Positions 1 through 8,275 are shown, counted from the first letter of the stretch. The stretch is 51,976 bases of DNA from Arthrobacter sp. ov118 (GCF_900116495.1 NZ_FPAY01000015.1:1-51976), one strand, 5' to 3'. Notes: generated by a model from the sequence alone, not told the origin. Numbers and translations are program-made.

Positions 1-303
1 CCAGCGCACCTGCGGGGGTCCCTGACCTGGGACCAGGGAGCGGAAATGGCCGCCCACAAATCCTTCAGCCTCGCCACGGACATGGACGTCTACTTCTGCG
101 ACCCGGCCAGCCCCTGGCAGCGCGGCTCGAACGAAAACACGAACGGACTGCTGCGCCAGTACTTCCCCAAAGGCACCGACCTGTCCGCCTACGGGCCAGA
201 GGATCTCGAGCTCGTCGCCCAGAAACTCAACGGCCGCCCACGCAAAACGCTCGACTGGGATACCCCAGCCGAGCGCCTGCGTGATCTACTACTAACGACC
301 TAA
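1..303 (+). CDS. IS30-family transposase, C-terminal part (5' end outside window)
   Basis: The frame is open from base 1, reading PAHLRGSLTWDQGAEMA, and ends at TAA 301-303. The LTWDQGxEM stretch, followed by YFCDPxSPWQRGSNENxNGLLRQYFPKGTDL, is the C-terminal half of the IS30 DDE integrase-type catalytic core. It contains the second aspartate (CDP) and the catalytic glutamate (NEN). The first methionine at base 46 is internal and not a start. The protein catalyses excision and insertion of its own element. Only about 100 C-terminal residues are visible, so whether the whole gene is intact cannot be judged. Confidence 0.9.
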   Translation, partial: PAHLRGSLTWDQGAEMAAHKSFSLATDMDVYFCDPASPWQRGSNENTNGLLRQYFPKGTDLSAYGPEDLELVAQKLNGRPRKTLDWDTPAERLRDLLLTT

Positions 304-313
304 GCCGCCAAAC

Positions 314-340
314 GTGTTGCAACGACCACTAGAAACCGCC
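314..340 (+). repeat. Right terminal inverted repeat of the IS30-like element
   Basis: The 27-bp sequence beginning GTGTTGCAACGACC is the reverse complement of the left-end repeat at 51614-51640 with three mismatches. It starts 10 bases after the transposase stop, the usual place for an IS30 right end. Confidence 0.75.
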
Positions 341-373
341 GGCATCATTGGGCGCTAAGTGACCCCGCGTTGC
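341..373. repeat. Half of a dispersed palindromic repeat, abutting the IS
   Basis: These 33 bases match 32299-32331 (loop edge plus right arm of the intact palindrome) at 32 of 33 positions. The other arm is missing because the IS30-like element occupies the loop. The arm ends two bases before the stop of the minus-strand gene at 375. Confidence 0.75.
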
Positions 374-374
374 G

Positions 375-1562
375 TTAGACCCGGATGCGGTAACCGCGCT
401 TCACGACGGTTTCCACGAGCCGGGTGTCCGGCAGCGCGGACCGCAGCCGGCTGACCGTCATGTCCAGGGCGTGCACGGAGCCGCGCAGTTCCAGCAGGTC
501 CGAGAGCGCTTCGCGGGACAGCACCGCCCCGCCGGCGCCGATCAGCGCGCGCAGCAGCAGCAGCGGCGCGGGCGCCATCTCTATCGGCTCGCCGTTGATG
601 CGCAGCGAGCGGCCGCGCAGCTCCACGCTGCCGGACACGGTGTCGAGCCGGCGGACGTGGTTGAGCGCCAGGTGCTCGCAGACGAGCCGGATCAGGGCAC
701 CCATCCGGAACCGTTCGGGGATCAGCGGCTGCAGCCCGGCGTCGAGCAGCGGCTGCGCCGTGATGGGCCCGACGACGGCGGTCGCCACCGTGGTTTTCAG
801 GCTCTCCACGAGCTGCTTGTAGACGCCCATCTCGTGCGCCGTGCTCCACATCGCATCCACGGCGGGGGCGCTCGTGAAGGTCAGGACGTCCAGGTTGCCG
901 CTGCACGCGGCTTCAATGAGCTTGGGCAGCCGGTCCGCGCCGTCGGGCTTGACCCAGCGGTACGGGGTGACGGTCAGGACGGTGGCGCCGGACATGCGCA
1001 GGCGCTCCAGCTGCCGGACGTCGGTGTAGCCGTGCAGCTGCACCGCCACCGTCTTGCCCCGCACACCCTCCGCCAGGAGCATGTCCACGAGCGTGGCGGT
1101 GGTTTCGTCGCTGCTGATCCCCACGTCGGCGAGCCCGGCCGCACGGACGGCCCCGCGGGCCTTTGGCCCGCGCACAAACATCCGGGTGGCGGAGAGGGTC
1201 TCCAGCAGCTGTTCGCCGATGCCGAAGGTGTCCGCGGCCTCGCACCAGCGGCGCATGCCGTACGCGGTGGTGGCGATGCAGAGATCGGGCTTGGCGGCGA
1301 TGATGGCCCGGGTGTCATCGATCAGGCTCTGGTCCTCCCGGACCGGGGCGATCTTCAGCGCCGGGGCGTGGAGCACTTCCGCGCCGCGGCGCTCCAGGGC
1401 CTCGATGAGGTCCTGGGAGCGGCGGTGCGAGGTGACGCCGATCCGGAATCCGTCCAGCGGCAGGTCCTTCTCGGACCCGTCATCGGCAGGATCCGGCGTG
1501 CCGGCAGTGGCCGGGGCGCCGGGCTCCGGAAAGGCGGCGGCGATGGCGTTCAGTGCGCTCAT
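375..1562 (-). CDS. HemD-like (uroporphyrinogen-III synthase) domain fused to a winged-helix DNA-binding domain
   Basis: This 395-residue protein has two parts. Residues about 38-290 resemble uroporphyrinogen-III synthase (FRIGVTSHRRSQDLIEALERRG at the start, VLTFTSAPAVDAM near the middle). Residues about 305-395 form an OmpR/PhoB-type winged helix (ALSDLLELRGSVHALDMTVSRLRSAL, then VVKRGYRIRV). The same fusion is known in actinobacteria beside nitrite reductase genes, where it acts mainly as a transcription regulator. No phospho-receiver domain is present. It lies 8 bp downstream of cobA in the nirB-cobA direction. A role as regulator of this block is likely; catalytic HemD activity is uncertain. 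Confidence 0.85.
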   Translation of the reverse strand: MSALNAIAAAFPEPGAPATAGTPDPADDGSEKDLPLDGFRIGVTSHRRSQDLIEALERRGAEVLHAPALKIAPVREDQSLIDDTRAIIAAKPDLCIATTAYGMRRWCEAADTFGIGEQLLETLSATRMFVRGPKARGAVRAAGLADVGISSDETTATLVDMLLAEGVRGKTVAVQLHGYTDVRQLERLRMSGATVLTVTPYRWVKPDGADRLPKLIEAACSGNLDVLTFTSAPAVDAMWSTAHEMGVYKQLVESLKTTVATAVVGPITAQPLLDAGLQPLIPERFRMGALIRLVCEHLALNHVRRLDTVSGSVELRGRSLRINGEPIEMAPAPLLLLRALIGAGGAVLSREALSDLLELRGSVHALDMTVSRLRSALPDTRLVETVVKRGYRIRV

Positions 1563-1570
1563 GTGAATCC

Positions 1571-2605
1571 TTAAGCTTCCAGCAGTGATGCGGCCAGGCG
1601 GTCGAGTTCTGCCGTGGCCTCGGCACAGCCCCGGTTGGCTTCGGCCACCCGGACGACGTCGCCGATCACCAGGACGGCCGGGTTGCTGCAGCCGGCGGCC
1701 GCGGTGGTGATGGTGCCGAGTTCGGCGATCGTGGTGCGCTGGCCGGGACGGTAGCCGCGTTCGACGACGGCCATCGGCATGTCGGTGCGCATCCCGGCCC
1801 GGCGGAGCCCGGCTGTGAGGTGGTGCAAGGTACCGATGCCCATCAAGACTACGATGGTTCCGCCGAGCCCGGCCAAATGCTTGAGTTCATTTTCGGTCAG
1901 CGGGGCGTGCCCGGAGATTACGGTGAACATGTGGCTGACCTCGCGGTGGGTGACGGGGATGCCGGCGGCGGCCGGCACCGAGATGGCGCTGGTCACGCCC
2001 GACACCACCCGGACCGGAACGCCGGCGGCGACGCAGGAAGCGACTTCCTCTCCTCCCCGGCCAAAGACATAGGGGTCCCCGCCCTTGAGCCGGACCACGT
2101 TGTTGCCGGCCAGCGCGCTTTCCACCATGAGCTTCTCGATGTCGCCCTGGCTGACCTTGTGGTGGCCGGGCTTCTTGCCGACGTCCACGAGCTCGGCCGA
2201 GGCCAGGGACGGCAGGTCCTGGTAGGGGGCGAGGCGGTCGTAGAAGACGACGTCGGCGTCCCGCAGCGCGTTGACTGCCGCCACGGTCAGCAGCTCGGTG
2301 GTCCCGGGGCCGCCGCCGACCAGGGTGACGTGCCCGGCGGGGCCCGCGGCGGGTTCGGCCGAGACGGGGATGCCGGCAGCGCGGCAGCGATCCAGCAGGG
2401 CGTCCCATCCGGGCTGGCCGTCCTCCACGGCCGCCACCAGGAAGGGCCGCTCGGGCAGGGGGCGGTCGTGCCCGGCGCCGTGGGGAGTGCTGAGCCGGGA
2501 GACCACGGCGCCGGCTGCTTCGTAGCGGCGCACGGCCTGGCGGGCGGCGGTCTCGGAACCCGTGATCAGGACGTCGCGGCCGGTGAGATCGATGCTGAGC
2601 TGCAT
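1571..2605 (-). CDS. cobA: Uroporphyrinogen-III C-methyltransferase (SUMT)
   Basis: This 344-residue SAM-dependent enzyme converts uroporphyrinogen III to precorrin-2, the branch step to siroheme. The SUMT core starts near residue 90 with VTLVGGGPGTTELL and continues with VDVGKKPGHH and VVRLKGGDPYVFGRGGEE, all classic motifs. The first 85 residues (DLTGRDVLITGSETAARQAV) look like a degenerate remnant of the CysG-type NAD-binding precorrin-2 dehydrogenase domain. The chosen ATG lies 2 bp after the nirB stop; a longer frame upstream is a shadow of nirB. Position next to nirB fits supply of siroheme for nitrite reductase. Confidence 0.93.
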   Translation of the reverse strand: MQLSIDLTGRDVLITGSETAARQAVRRYEAAGAVVSRLSTPHGAGHDRPLPERPFLVAAVEDGQPGWDALLDRCRAAGIPVSAEPAAGPAGHVTLVGGGPGTTELLTVAAVNALRDADVVFYDRLAPYQDLPSLASAELVDVGKKPGHHKVSQGDIEKLMVESALAGNNVVRLKGGDPYVFGRGGEEVASCVAAGVPVRVVSGVTSAISVPAAAGIPVTHREVSHMFTVISGHAPLTENELKHLAGLGGTIVVLMGIGTLHHLTAGLRRAGMRTDMPMAVVERGYRPGQRTTIAELGTITTAAAGCSNPAVLVIGDVVRVAEANRGCAEATAELDRLAASLLEA

Positions 2606-2607
2606 GG

Positions 2608-5298
2608 TTAGACCTTGCTTTCGGTGGCGTCGCTGCTGGTGAGATCGGCTGCCCGGACGGGAATAGTCGTCGCGATCAGCGTCGAGCCCTTTTCCTCGGC
2701 CGTGGCGGGGCGCATCTGGCCGCGCTCGTCGGGGACGAAGGTGATGGAATCGTCCCTCTGGTCCGGGGCGTTGACGAAGGAGCGGAAACGGCGCAGGCGC
2801 TCGGGATCCTTCAGGGTGTCGGCCCATTCATCGACGTAGGTGTCCACGTGCTTGGCCATGGCGGCCTCAAGGTCCTCGGCGATGCCCAGGGTGTCCTTGA
2901 CCACCACATCCTCGACGTGCTTGATGCCGCCGTCGAGCTCCTCCTGCCAGCGCGCGGTGCGCTGCAGGCGGTCGGCGGTGCGGATGTAGTACATGAAGTA
3001 GCGGTCGATGTACTTGATCAGGGTTTCGTCGTCGAGGTCCTTGGCCAGCAGCTGGGCGTGCGCCGGGGTGGCGCCGCCGTTGCCGCCGACATACAGGTTC
3101 CAGCCGTCCGCCGTCGCGATGACGCCGACGTCCTTGCCCCGGGCCTCGGCGCATTCGCGGGCGCAGCCGGAGACGCCCATCTTCAGCTTGTGCGGGCTGC
3201 GGAGTCCGCGGTAGCGCAGTTCAAGCTGGATGGCCATGGCCACCGAGTCCTGAACCCCGAAGCGGCACCAGGTGGAGCCGACGCAGGACTTCACGGTGCG
3301 CAGGCTCTTGCCGTACGCTTGGCCGGATTCGAAGCCGGCGTCCACGAGCTCCTTCCAGATCTCCGGAAGCTGCTCCAGCCGTGCGCCGAACATGTCGATC
3401 CGCTGGCCGCCGGTGATTTTGGTGTAGAGGCCGTACCTATCGGCGACTGAGGCGATCACGCCCAGCTTCTTGGGGGTGATCTCGCCGCCGGCGATGCGCG
3501 GGACCACAGAGTAGGTGCCGTCCTTTTGCATGTTGGCCAGGGCGCGGTCGTTGGTGTCCTGCAGGGTTCCGCGGCCGGCGTCCAGGACGTAGGCGCTGTT
3601 CTGGCTGGCCAGGATGTTGGCAACGGTCGGTTTGCAGATGTCGCAACCCGCACCGGTGCCGTACTTGGTCATGATTTCTTCGAACGAGGTCAGTTCCAGG
3701 ACGCGGATGGCGTCGAACAGTTCCTGGCGCGAGAGCTCGATGTGTTCGCAGAGGGCCTTCGAAACTTCGACGCCGGACTTGGTCAGTTCAGTTTCGAGCA
3801 GCTTCTTGAGCATGGGCACGCAGGAGCCGCACTGGGTTCCGGCGCGGGTGCAGCCCTTGAGCTCGCCGAGTTCCCGGACGGGGGCGTTGCCCTCGCAGGC
3901 GCCGCAGCCGTTGATGGTGTCGCGGATGGTTCCGGCGGCGACGTTGTTGCAGGAGCACAGGGTGGCGTCGTCCGGCAGTTCTGTTTCCGGCGCGTCCCCG
4001 CCGACGGCGGCGGTGAGGTAGGCGCCGGGTTCGGCAGCCAGCTCGCGGCCGAGCATGGGGCGCAGGCTGGTGTACGGGGCGGCGTCGCCGACGAAGATGC
4101 CGCCGAGGAGGGTCTTCGCGTCGTCCGTGGTGACGATCTTCTGGTAAACGCCGCGGGCCGGGTCGGCGTAGACGATCTCAAGGGCGTGTTCGGTCTTGGC
4201 GAAGGCGTCGCCGAAGCTGGCGACGTCGACGCCGGAAAGCTTGAGCTTGGTGGCGGTGTCGAAGCCGGGGAACGTAGCCTCGCCGCCGTGCAGCCGGTCA
4301 GCGACGATTTCGGCCATGGTGTTGGCCGGGGCGACGAGGCCCAGGCACATGCCGCCGAAGTTCGCGACCTCGCCGATGGCCCAGATGCCGGGGACCTCGG
4401 TTTCGCAGCCGTCGGAAATGACGACGCCGCCGCGGGGGCCGAGCTGGAACTGCTGTGCCCCGCTTTGCCCGTCCGGGCCGTTCGCGGCGCGGAACAGTTC
4501 GTCGCGGGGCTTGACGCCGATCGCAACGATGACGATGTCGGCATCGATGATCCGGCCGTCGGCCATGAGGACGCCGGTGACCTGACCGTCGTCGTCGGAG
4601 AGTACCTCGGTGGGGAAGACACCGCCGTGGACGGTAAAGCCCTTGGCTTCGATCAGGCGGCCGAGGGCCTGCCCGGCGCCTTCGTCCAGCTGGGTGTTCA
4701 TGAGCCAGGGCGAACCATTGATGACCACGGGGACGGCGCCGAGCTGTTCGGTGCCGGCGGCGGACTCGAGGCCCAGGAGGCCGCCGCCAATCGTCACGGC
4801 AATGACCTGGCGGCCCAGCTTCTCGGTCAGTTCCGCGATGGCCTTGTTGATGGACCAGACGTCCTCAAGGGTGCGGTAGACGTGGGTGAGCTCGGCACCG
4901 GGGATGGGCAGGCGGGCCGCGTCGGAGCCCGTGGCGACGACGAGCTCGTCGTAGGGGTAGACGGTGCCGGCGGCGGTGGCGACGGTCCTGCCGGCGGGGT
5001 CGATGCTGATCACGCGCTCGCCGGTCTTGAGGATGAGGGCTTCGTGGTCCCACATGGAGGCATCGCCCAGGGTGAGGTCGACGTCGGCGTCAGTGAGCGC
5101 CTTGCTCAGTGCGACGCGGTCGTAGGGGAGGTGGGCTTCCTCGGCGAGGACGGTGACCTGCCACCCGTCGAGGCCGCGGGCGTGCATGGCGTCGGCGAAA
5201 CGATGGGCTGCAGGGCCGCCGCCGGCCACCACGATGCGTCGCGGGCTGGCGGCGCTGGCTGCGCCAAAGTTTGGGTGGCTTGAAGTCTGTCCGGTCAC
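2608..5298 (-). CDS. nirB: Assimilatory nitrite reductase [NAD(P)H], large subunit
   Basis: A cytoplasmic enzyme of 896 residues that reduces nitrite to ammonium. Domain order is a FAD/NAD(P) disulfide-oxidoreductase fold (IVVAGGGPAAHRFAD; second Rossmann motif GGGLLGLESA), a BFD-like [2Fe-2S] domain around residue 446 (CSCNN, CGACEG, GTQCGSC), and a second short BFD-like segment (GCDICKP). The siroheme/4Fe-4S reductase domain follows, with ligands CVGSTWC (C-x5-C) near 672 and GCAREC (C-x3-C) near 709. GTG at 5298 is preferred because GAAAGG lies just upstream. A TTG at 5346 would add 16 residues but has no clear RBS and lies close to the GlnR-type box. cobA follows after 2 bp; nirD is divergent. 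Confidence 0.95.
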   Translation of the reverse strand: MTGQTSSHPNFGAASAASPRRIVVAGGGPAAHRFADAMHARGLDGWQVTVLAEEAHLPYDRVALSKALTDADVDLTLGDASMWDHEALILKTGERVISIDPAGRTVATAAGTVYPYDELVVATGSDAARLPIPGAELTHVYRTLEDVWSINKAIAELTEKLGRQVIAVTIGGGLLGLESAAGTEQLGAVPVVINGSPWLMNTQLDEGAGQALGRLIEAKGFTVHGGVFPTEVLSDDDGQVTGVLMADGRIIDADIVIVAIGVKPRDELFRAANGPDGQSGAQQFQLGPRGGVVISDGCETEVPGIWAIGEVANFGGMCLGLVAPANTMAEIVADRLHGGEATFPGFDTATKLKLSGVDVASFGDAFAKTEHALEIVYADPARGVYQKIVTTDDAKTLLGGIFVGDAAPYTSLRPMLGRELAAEPGAYLTAAVGGDAPETELPDDATLCSCNNVAAGTIRDTINGCGACEGNAPVRELGELKGCTRAGTQCGSCVPMLKKLLETELTKSGVEVSKALCEHIELSRQELFDAIRVLELTSFEEIMTKYGTGAGCDICKPTVANILASQNSAYVLDAGRGTLQDTNDRALANMQKDGTYSVVPRIAGGEITPKKLGVIASVADRYGLYTKITGGQRIDMFGARLEQLPEIWKELVDAGFESGQAYGKSLRTVKSCVGSTWCRFGVQDSVAMAIQLELRYRGLRSPHKLKMGVSGCARECAEARGKDVGVIATADGWNLYVGGNGGATPAHAQLLAKDLDDETLIKYIDRYFMYYIRTADRLQRTARWQEELDGGIKHVEDVVVKDTLGIAEDLEAAMAKHVDTYVDEWADTLKDPERLRRFRSFVNAPDQRDDSITFVPDERGQMRPATAEEKGSTLIATTIPVRAADLTSSDATESKV

Positions 5299-5364
5299 GG
5301 TGGGCCTTTCGCATGGGCCGCAGACGGTGCTCTGCAGCTTGTCCAATCAGCCTAGGGAGGCGCA

Positions 5365-5402
5365 GTTTCGCTTCAGTTTCCCAATTGTTTCGTGATCTTA
5401 AC
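5365..5402. promoter_or_regulatory. Predicted GlnR box in the nirB/nirD intergenic region
   Basis: Four half-sites occur at exact 11-bp steps: GTTTC at 5365, 5376 and 5387, and TTAAC at 5398. On the minus strand this reads GTTAA-n6-GAAAC-n6-GAAAC-n6-GAAAC, which fits the actinobacterial GlnR pattern of GTnAC/GAAAC half-sites separated by 6 bp. It lies 67-104 bp upstream of the nirB GTG and 155-192 bp upstream of the nirD ATG. It predicts GlnR-dependent control of nitrite reduction by nitrogen supply. The regulator itself is not in the window. Confidence 0.75.
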
Positions 5403-5556
5403 TTCTGCATCACGAATAGATTTCCGGCCCCGTGAAGTCTCTTTTACGCGCCGGACACATTGACTGCACGCGGTTGTTACACCGCGGCCCTAGCTTGGAG
5501 AGGTGGCCGCACCAGCGGTCCTGCCCGAATGAACGGGTACGTTGAGAGGGGCCAAA

Positions 5557-5934
5557 ATGACCGCAGTACTTGAAATTGAAGAACGCGCGTCCCGGGGAAA
5601 TGGCGACGTTGTTGCCGGCTGGTACGGTGTGTGCGCCGTTGCGGACCTGGAGCCCGGATGGGGTGAGGCAGCACTGATTTCCGGCCGGCAGGTCGCTCTG
5701 TTCAGGACCCTGGCCGGAGAGGTTTTCGCCGTCGCGCAGGAAGATCCGGCCACCGGCGCCCACGTTATGGCGCGCGGCATCACCGGTTCCCGCGGTGCGC
5801 GCCCGACCATCGCCTCCCCCCTGCACAAGGAGGTCTACGACCTCGCCACCGGTGAATGCCTCACGGCACCCGGACTCCGGCTGGCCACGTTCGCCACCCG
5901 GGTCGTGAACGGCTACATCGAGGTCGAGCTCTAA
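5557..5934 (+). CDS. nirD: Nitrite reductase small subunit
   Basis: The 125-residue protein has the Rieske-like fold of NirD: WYGVCAVADLEPGWGEAALI, VALFRTLAGEVFAVAQEDP, then IASPLHKEVYDLATGECL. As in typical NirD, the Rieske Cys/His cluster ligands are absent, so no cluster is expected; it partners NirB. The ATG at 5557 is favoured over an upstream TTG at 5542 because GAGAGGGG ends 5 bases before it. It is unusual in being divergent from nirB across a 258-bp region rather than downstream of it; the two share the GlnR-type site. Confidence 0.93.
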   Translation: MTAVLEIEERASRGNGDVVAGWYGVCAVADLEPGWGEAALISGRQVALFRTLAGEVFAVAQEDPATGAHVMARGITGSRGARPTIASPLHKEVYDLATGECLTAPGLRLATFATRVVNGYIEVEL

Positions 5935-5945
5935 GCCGGGAGCGG

Positions 5946-7688
5946 TTACAGGCCCAAGGCCTCGCGAACGTCCGCGAGGACGCTGTCCAGGGCGGCGCGG
6001 GCCTCGGTCCGGGCCGCCGGGAGTTCCGCGGCCGAGCCGACGCTGCGGATGACCTCCAGGTAGCACTTGAGCTTCGGTTCGGTGCCGCTGGGCCGGATGA
6101 TGACGCGGCTGAGGTCCTTCGCCACGTACAGCAGGCCCTCGGTGGGCGGCAGGTTCTCACTGCCCTCGGCGAGGTCCGTGACCGTCTCGACGGCGGAACC
6201 GCCGAATGATTCCGGCGGGCTGACCCGCAGCCGGTTCATCATGGCGTCCAGCAGCCCCAGGTCCGCCACGCGGATGCTGAGCTGGTCGCTCGCGTGCAGC
6301 CCGTGCACCAGGTAGAGCTCGTCCAGGGTGTCAAAAATGGTCTTCCCCGCGGCCTTGGCCGCCGCCGCGAGTTCGGCGATCAGGACCGCCGCGGAGATCC
6401 CGTCCTTGTCCCGCACCAGCGACGGGGCAACGCAGTAGCCCAGCGCCTCCTCATAGCCGTAGACCAGTCCGGGCACCCGGGCAATCCATTTGAAGCCGGT
6501 CAGGGTTTCCTCATGCGCATAGCCCGCCGCGGCCGCGATCCGCGCCAGCAGCCGTGAGGACACGATCGAGTTGGCGAACACGCCGTCGGACCCGTCGCTG
6601 CCGCCGGCCGCCTGCCGGGCCACGATATGCGCGCCCAGCAGGGCACCGACCTCGTCGCCGCGCAGCATGCGCCACGCCCCGGTGGCCGGGTCTTTTGCCG
6701 CCACAGCTGCCCGGTCGGCGTCGGGATCGTTGGCAATGACGATGTCGGCGTCGACGCGGGCGGCCGTTTCCAGGGCCAGGTCCAGGGCGCCGGGCTCCTC
6801 GGGGTTGGGGAAGTTCACGGTGGGGAAGTCCGGGTCAGGCTGCGCCTGCTCCGCGACGAGCGTGACGTCGGCGAAGCCGGCGGCGTTCAGCACGGCGGCG
6901 GCCGTCTCGCCGCCCACGCCGTGCATGGGGGTCAGGACGATCTTCAGGTCACGGGCCGGGAAGTGTTCCGGTGCTGCCAGCGCGGCGACGGCGGCCTCGT
7001 AGTCGGCGGCGACGGAGGGCTCCAGCACGGTCCACCCGTCCGCGGCCAGGATGACGGACTCCACGGTGTCGACGGCGTCGATCTTCGCCGCGATCAGGGC
7101 ATCGTACGGTGCCACGATCTGGGCGCCGCGGCCGCTCTCTTCGACGGCATGGCGGCCAAGGTAGACCTTGTAGCCGTTGTCCTGCGGCGGGTTGTGGCTG
7201 GCGGTGACCATGACGCCGCCGTCGCACTCGAGCGCCCGGACCGCGTAGGCGAGCAGCGGGGTGGGCAGCGCGGCCGGCATCAGGAAGGTTTCAACCCCGG
7301 CCGCGGTAAGGATCGCGGCGGTTTCCTCGGCAAAAATGTCTGAGTTGTAGCGGGCGTCGAAACCGACGACGGCGCGCGGGCGGGTCCCGGGGGAGGCCTG
7401 CTCGACGGCGTGGGTGAGGAAGGCGGTAAACCCGGCGGCGGCGCGGCGCACCACGGAGCGGTTCATCCGGTTGGGGCCCGGCCCCAGGGCTGCCCGCAGT
7501 CCTGCGGTGCCGAATTGCAGGGTGCCGCTGAAGCTGTCAGCCAGTTCCTGGCGGGCCGCCGGGACGCCCGCGTCCGTGAGGCGGATCAGCTCGGTCAAGG
7601 CGGTGGCAGTGGCGGGGTCCGGGTCCTGGTCGGCCCAGTCGCGGGCGTCGCTCAGGAGTCGGGCGAGTTCGGCATCAGAAGACGTCAT
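5946..7688 (-). CDS. Phospho-sugar mutase (phosphoglucomutase/phosphomannomutase family)
   Basis: A 580-residue alpha-D-phosphohexomutase interconverting sugar 1- and 6-phosphates. The active-site phosphoserine loop is VMVTASHNPPQDNGYK near residue 150. The metal loop is NDPDADRAAV, the sugar-binding loop includes YGYEEALGY, and the C-terminal phosphate-binding loop is RPSGTEPKLKCYLE. The length fits the PgcA/Pgm2-like subfamily rather than the 450-residue ManB group. Start at ATG 7688; a longer frame upstream has no support. It converges on nirD with 11 bp between stops. Substrate preference cannot be read from sequence. Confidence 0.92.
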   Translation of the reverse strand: MTSSDAELARLLSDARDWADQDPDPATATALTELIRLTDAGVPAARQELADSFSGTLQFGTAGLRAALGPGPNRMNRSVVRRAAAGFTAFLTHAVEQASPGTRPRAVVGFDARYNSDIFAEETAAILTAAGVETFLMPAALPTPLLAYAVRALECDGGVMVTASHNPPQDNGYKVYLGRHAVEESGRGAQIVAPYDALIAAKIDAVDTVESVILAADGWTVLEPSVAADYEAAVAALAAPEHFPARDLKIVLTPMHGVGGETAAAVLNAAGFADVTLVAEQAQPDPDFPTVNFPNPEEPGALDLALETAARVDADIVIANDPDADRAAVAAKDPATGAWRMLRGDEVGALLGAHIVARQAAGGSDGSDGVFANSIVSSRLLARIAAAAGYAHEETLTGFKWIARVPGLVYGYEEALGYCVAPSLVRDKDGISAAVLIAELAAAAKAAGKTIFDTLDELYLVHGLHASDQLSIRVADLGLLDAMMNRLRVSPPESFGGSAVETVTDLAEGSENLPPTEGLLYVAKDLSRVIIRPSGTEPKLKCYLEVIRSVGSAAELPAARTEARAALDSVLADVREALGL

Positions 7689-7758
7689 AGGAACCAAACT
7701 ATCGTGATTCCTCGCCGGGCAATCGAGTGGCGGGCTCTTCCCGCGGGCCGGCGGACCC

Positions 7759-7788
7759 TTGACACCCAAATTTCCGGATACGTAGTGT
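7759..7788 (+). promoter_or_regulatory. Promoter for the Rrf2 gene, predicted leaderless
   Basis: The -35 TTGACA (7759-7764), an 18-bp spacer and the -10 TAGTGT (7783-7788) stand 7 bp before the ATG at 7796. The start point would coincide with the start codon, and no ribosome binding site is present. ATTTC and GAAAT arms flank the -10 region and could form part of an autoregulatory site. Confidence 0.55.
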
Positions 7789-7795
7789 CTGAAAT

Positions 7796-8275
7796 ATGAA
7801 GATGGGCCGCGGGGTGGAATGGGCCGTGCACAGTTGTGTCAACATGTCGTGGACGCCGGCGGGGGAGCCGGTGAACAGTGCACGCCTCGCCGAGTACTAC
7901 AAGCTCCCCGCCGCCTATCTCAACAAGCAGTTCCAGCCGCTGGTCCGGGCCGGGGTGCTGGATTCGGTCTCGGGCCCGCGCGGCGGCTTCCTTCTGGCCC
8001 GCAGGCCGGAGAACATTTCCGTCCTGGACATCGTCCTGGCTCTGGAGGGCACGGACCCGGCCTTCCGGTGCGCAGCGATCATGGGGAATGTCCCGGAACC
8101 GGCCCGGCAGGAGAACTTCGCCCGGACGTGCCTCATTTCCCAGACGATGCGCCAGGCCGAGCTCGCCTGGCGCCAGGCCCTGGCCCGCCAGAGCATCGCC
8201 GGGCTCGCGGATTCGATGGAGCGCCGGTTCCCGGAGGACAAAGCCAAGGTCCTGGACTACCTGGCGGCGGACTAG
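7796..8275 (+). CDS. Rrf2-family transcriptional regulator
   Basis: A 159-residue protein with the Rrf2 winged helix: MGRGVEWAVHSCVNMS, the recognition region LAEYYKLPAAYLNKQFQPL, and the wing SVSGPRGGFLLAR. Rrf2 proteins such as IscR and NsrR sense iron-sulfur status, nitric oxide or other stress through cysteines. Here only Cys92 and Cys112 (plus Cys14) are present, so the usual three-cysteine [2Fe-2S] spacing is not met and cluster binding is doubtful. It is divergent from the sugar mutase and has an apparently leaderless promoter. The regulated genes cannot be inferred. Confidence 0.88.
   Translation: MKMGRGVEWAVHSCVNMSWTPAGEPVNSARLAEYYKLPAAYLNKQFQPLVRAGVLDSVSGPRGGFLLARRPENISVLDIVLALEGTDPAFRCAAIMGNVPEPARQENFARTCLISQTMRQAELAWRQALARQSIAGLADSMERRFPEDKAKVLDYLAAD

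Larger units (their letters stand above)
1..340 (+). mobile_element. IS30-like insertion sequence, right part (cut by window edge)
   Basis: The segment runs from the window edge through the transposase 3' end to a 27-bp terminal inverted repeat at 314-340. That repeat matches, as reverse complement, 24 of 27 positions of the repeat at 51614-51640. The element belongs to the same IS type and orientation as the one entering the right edge, so the window is bracketed by two partial direct copies. Immediately outside the repeat lies half of a dispersed palindrome (341-373). Confidence 0.8.

Noticed and set aside
3526..5283. 585-codon open frame antisense to nirB
   Set aside because: High-GC third positions leave the opposite strand open. 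The translation is Gly/Ala/Val-rich without family features, whereas nirB has every expected motif.
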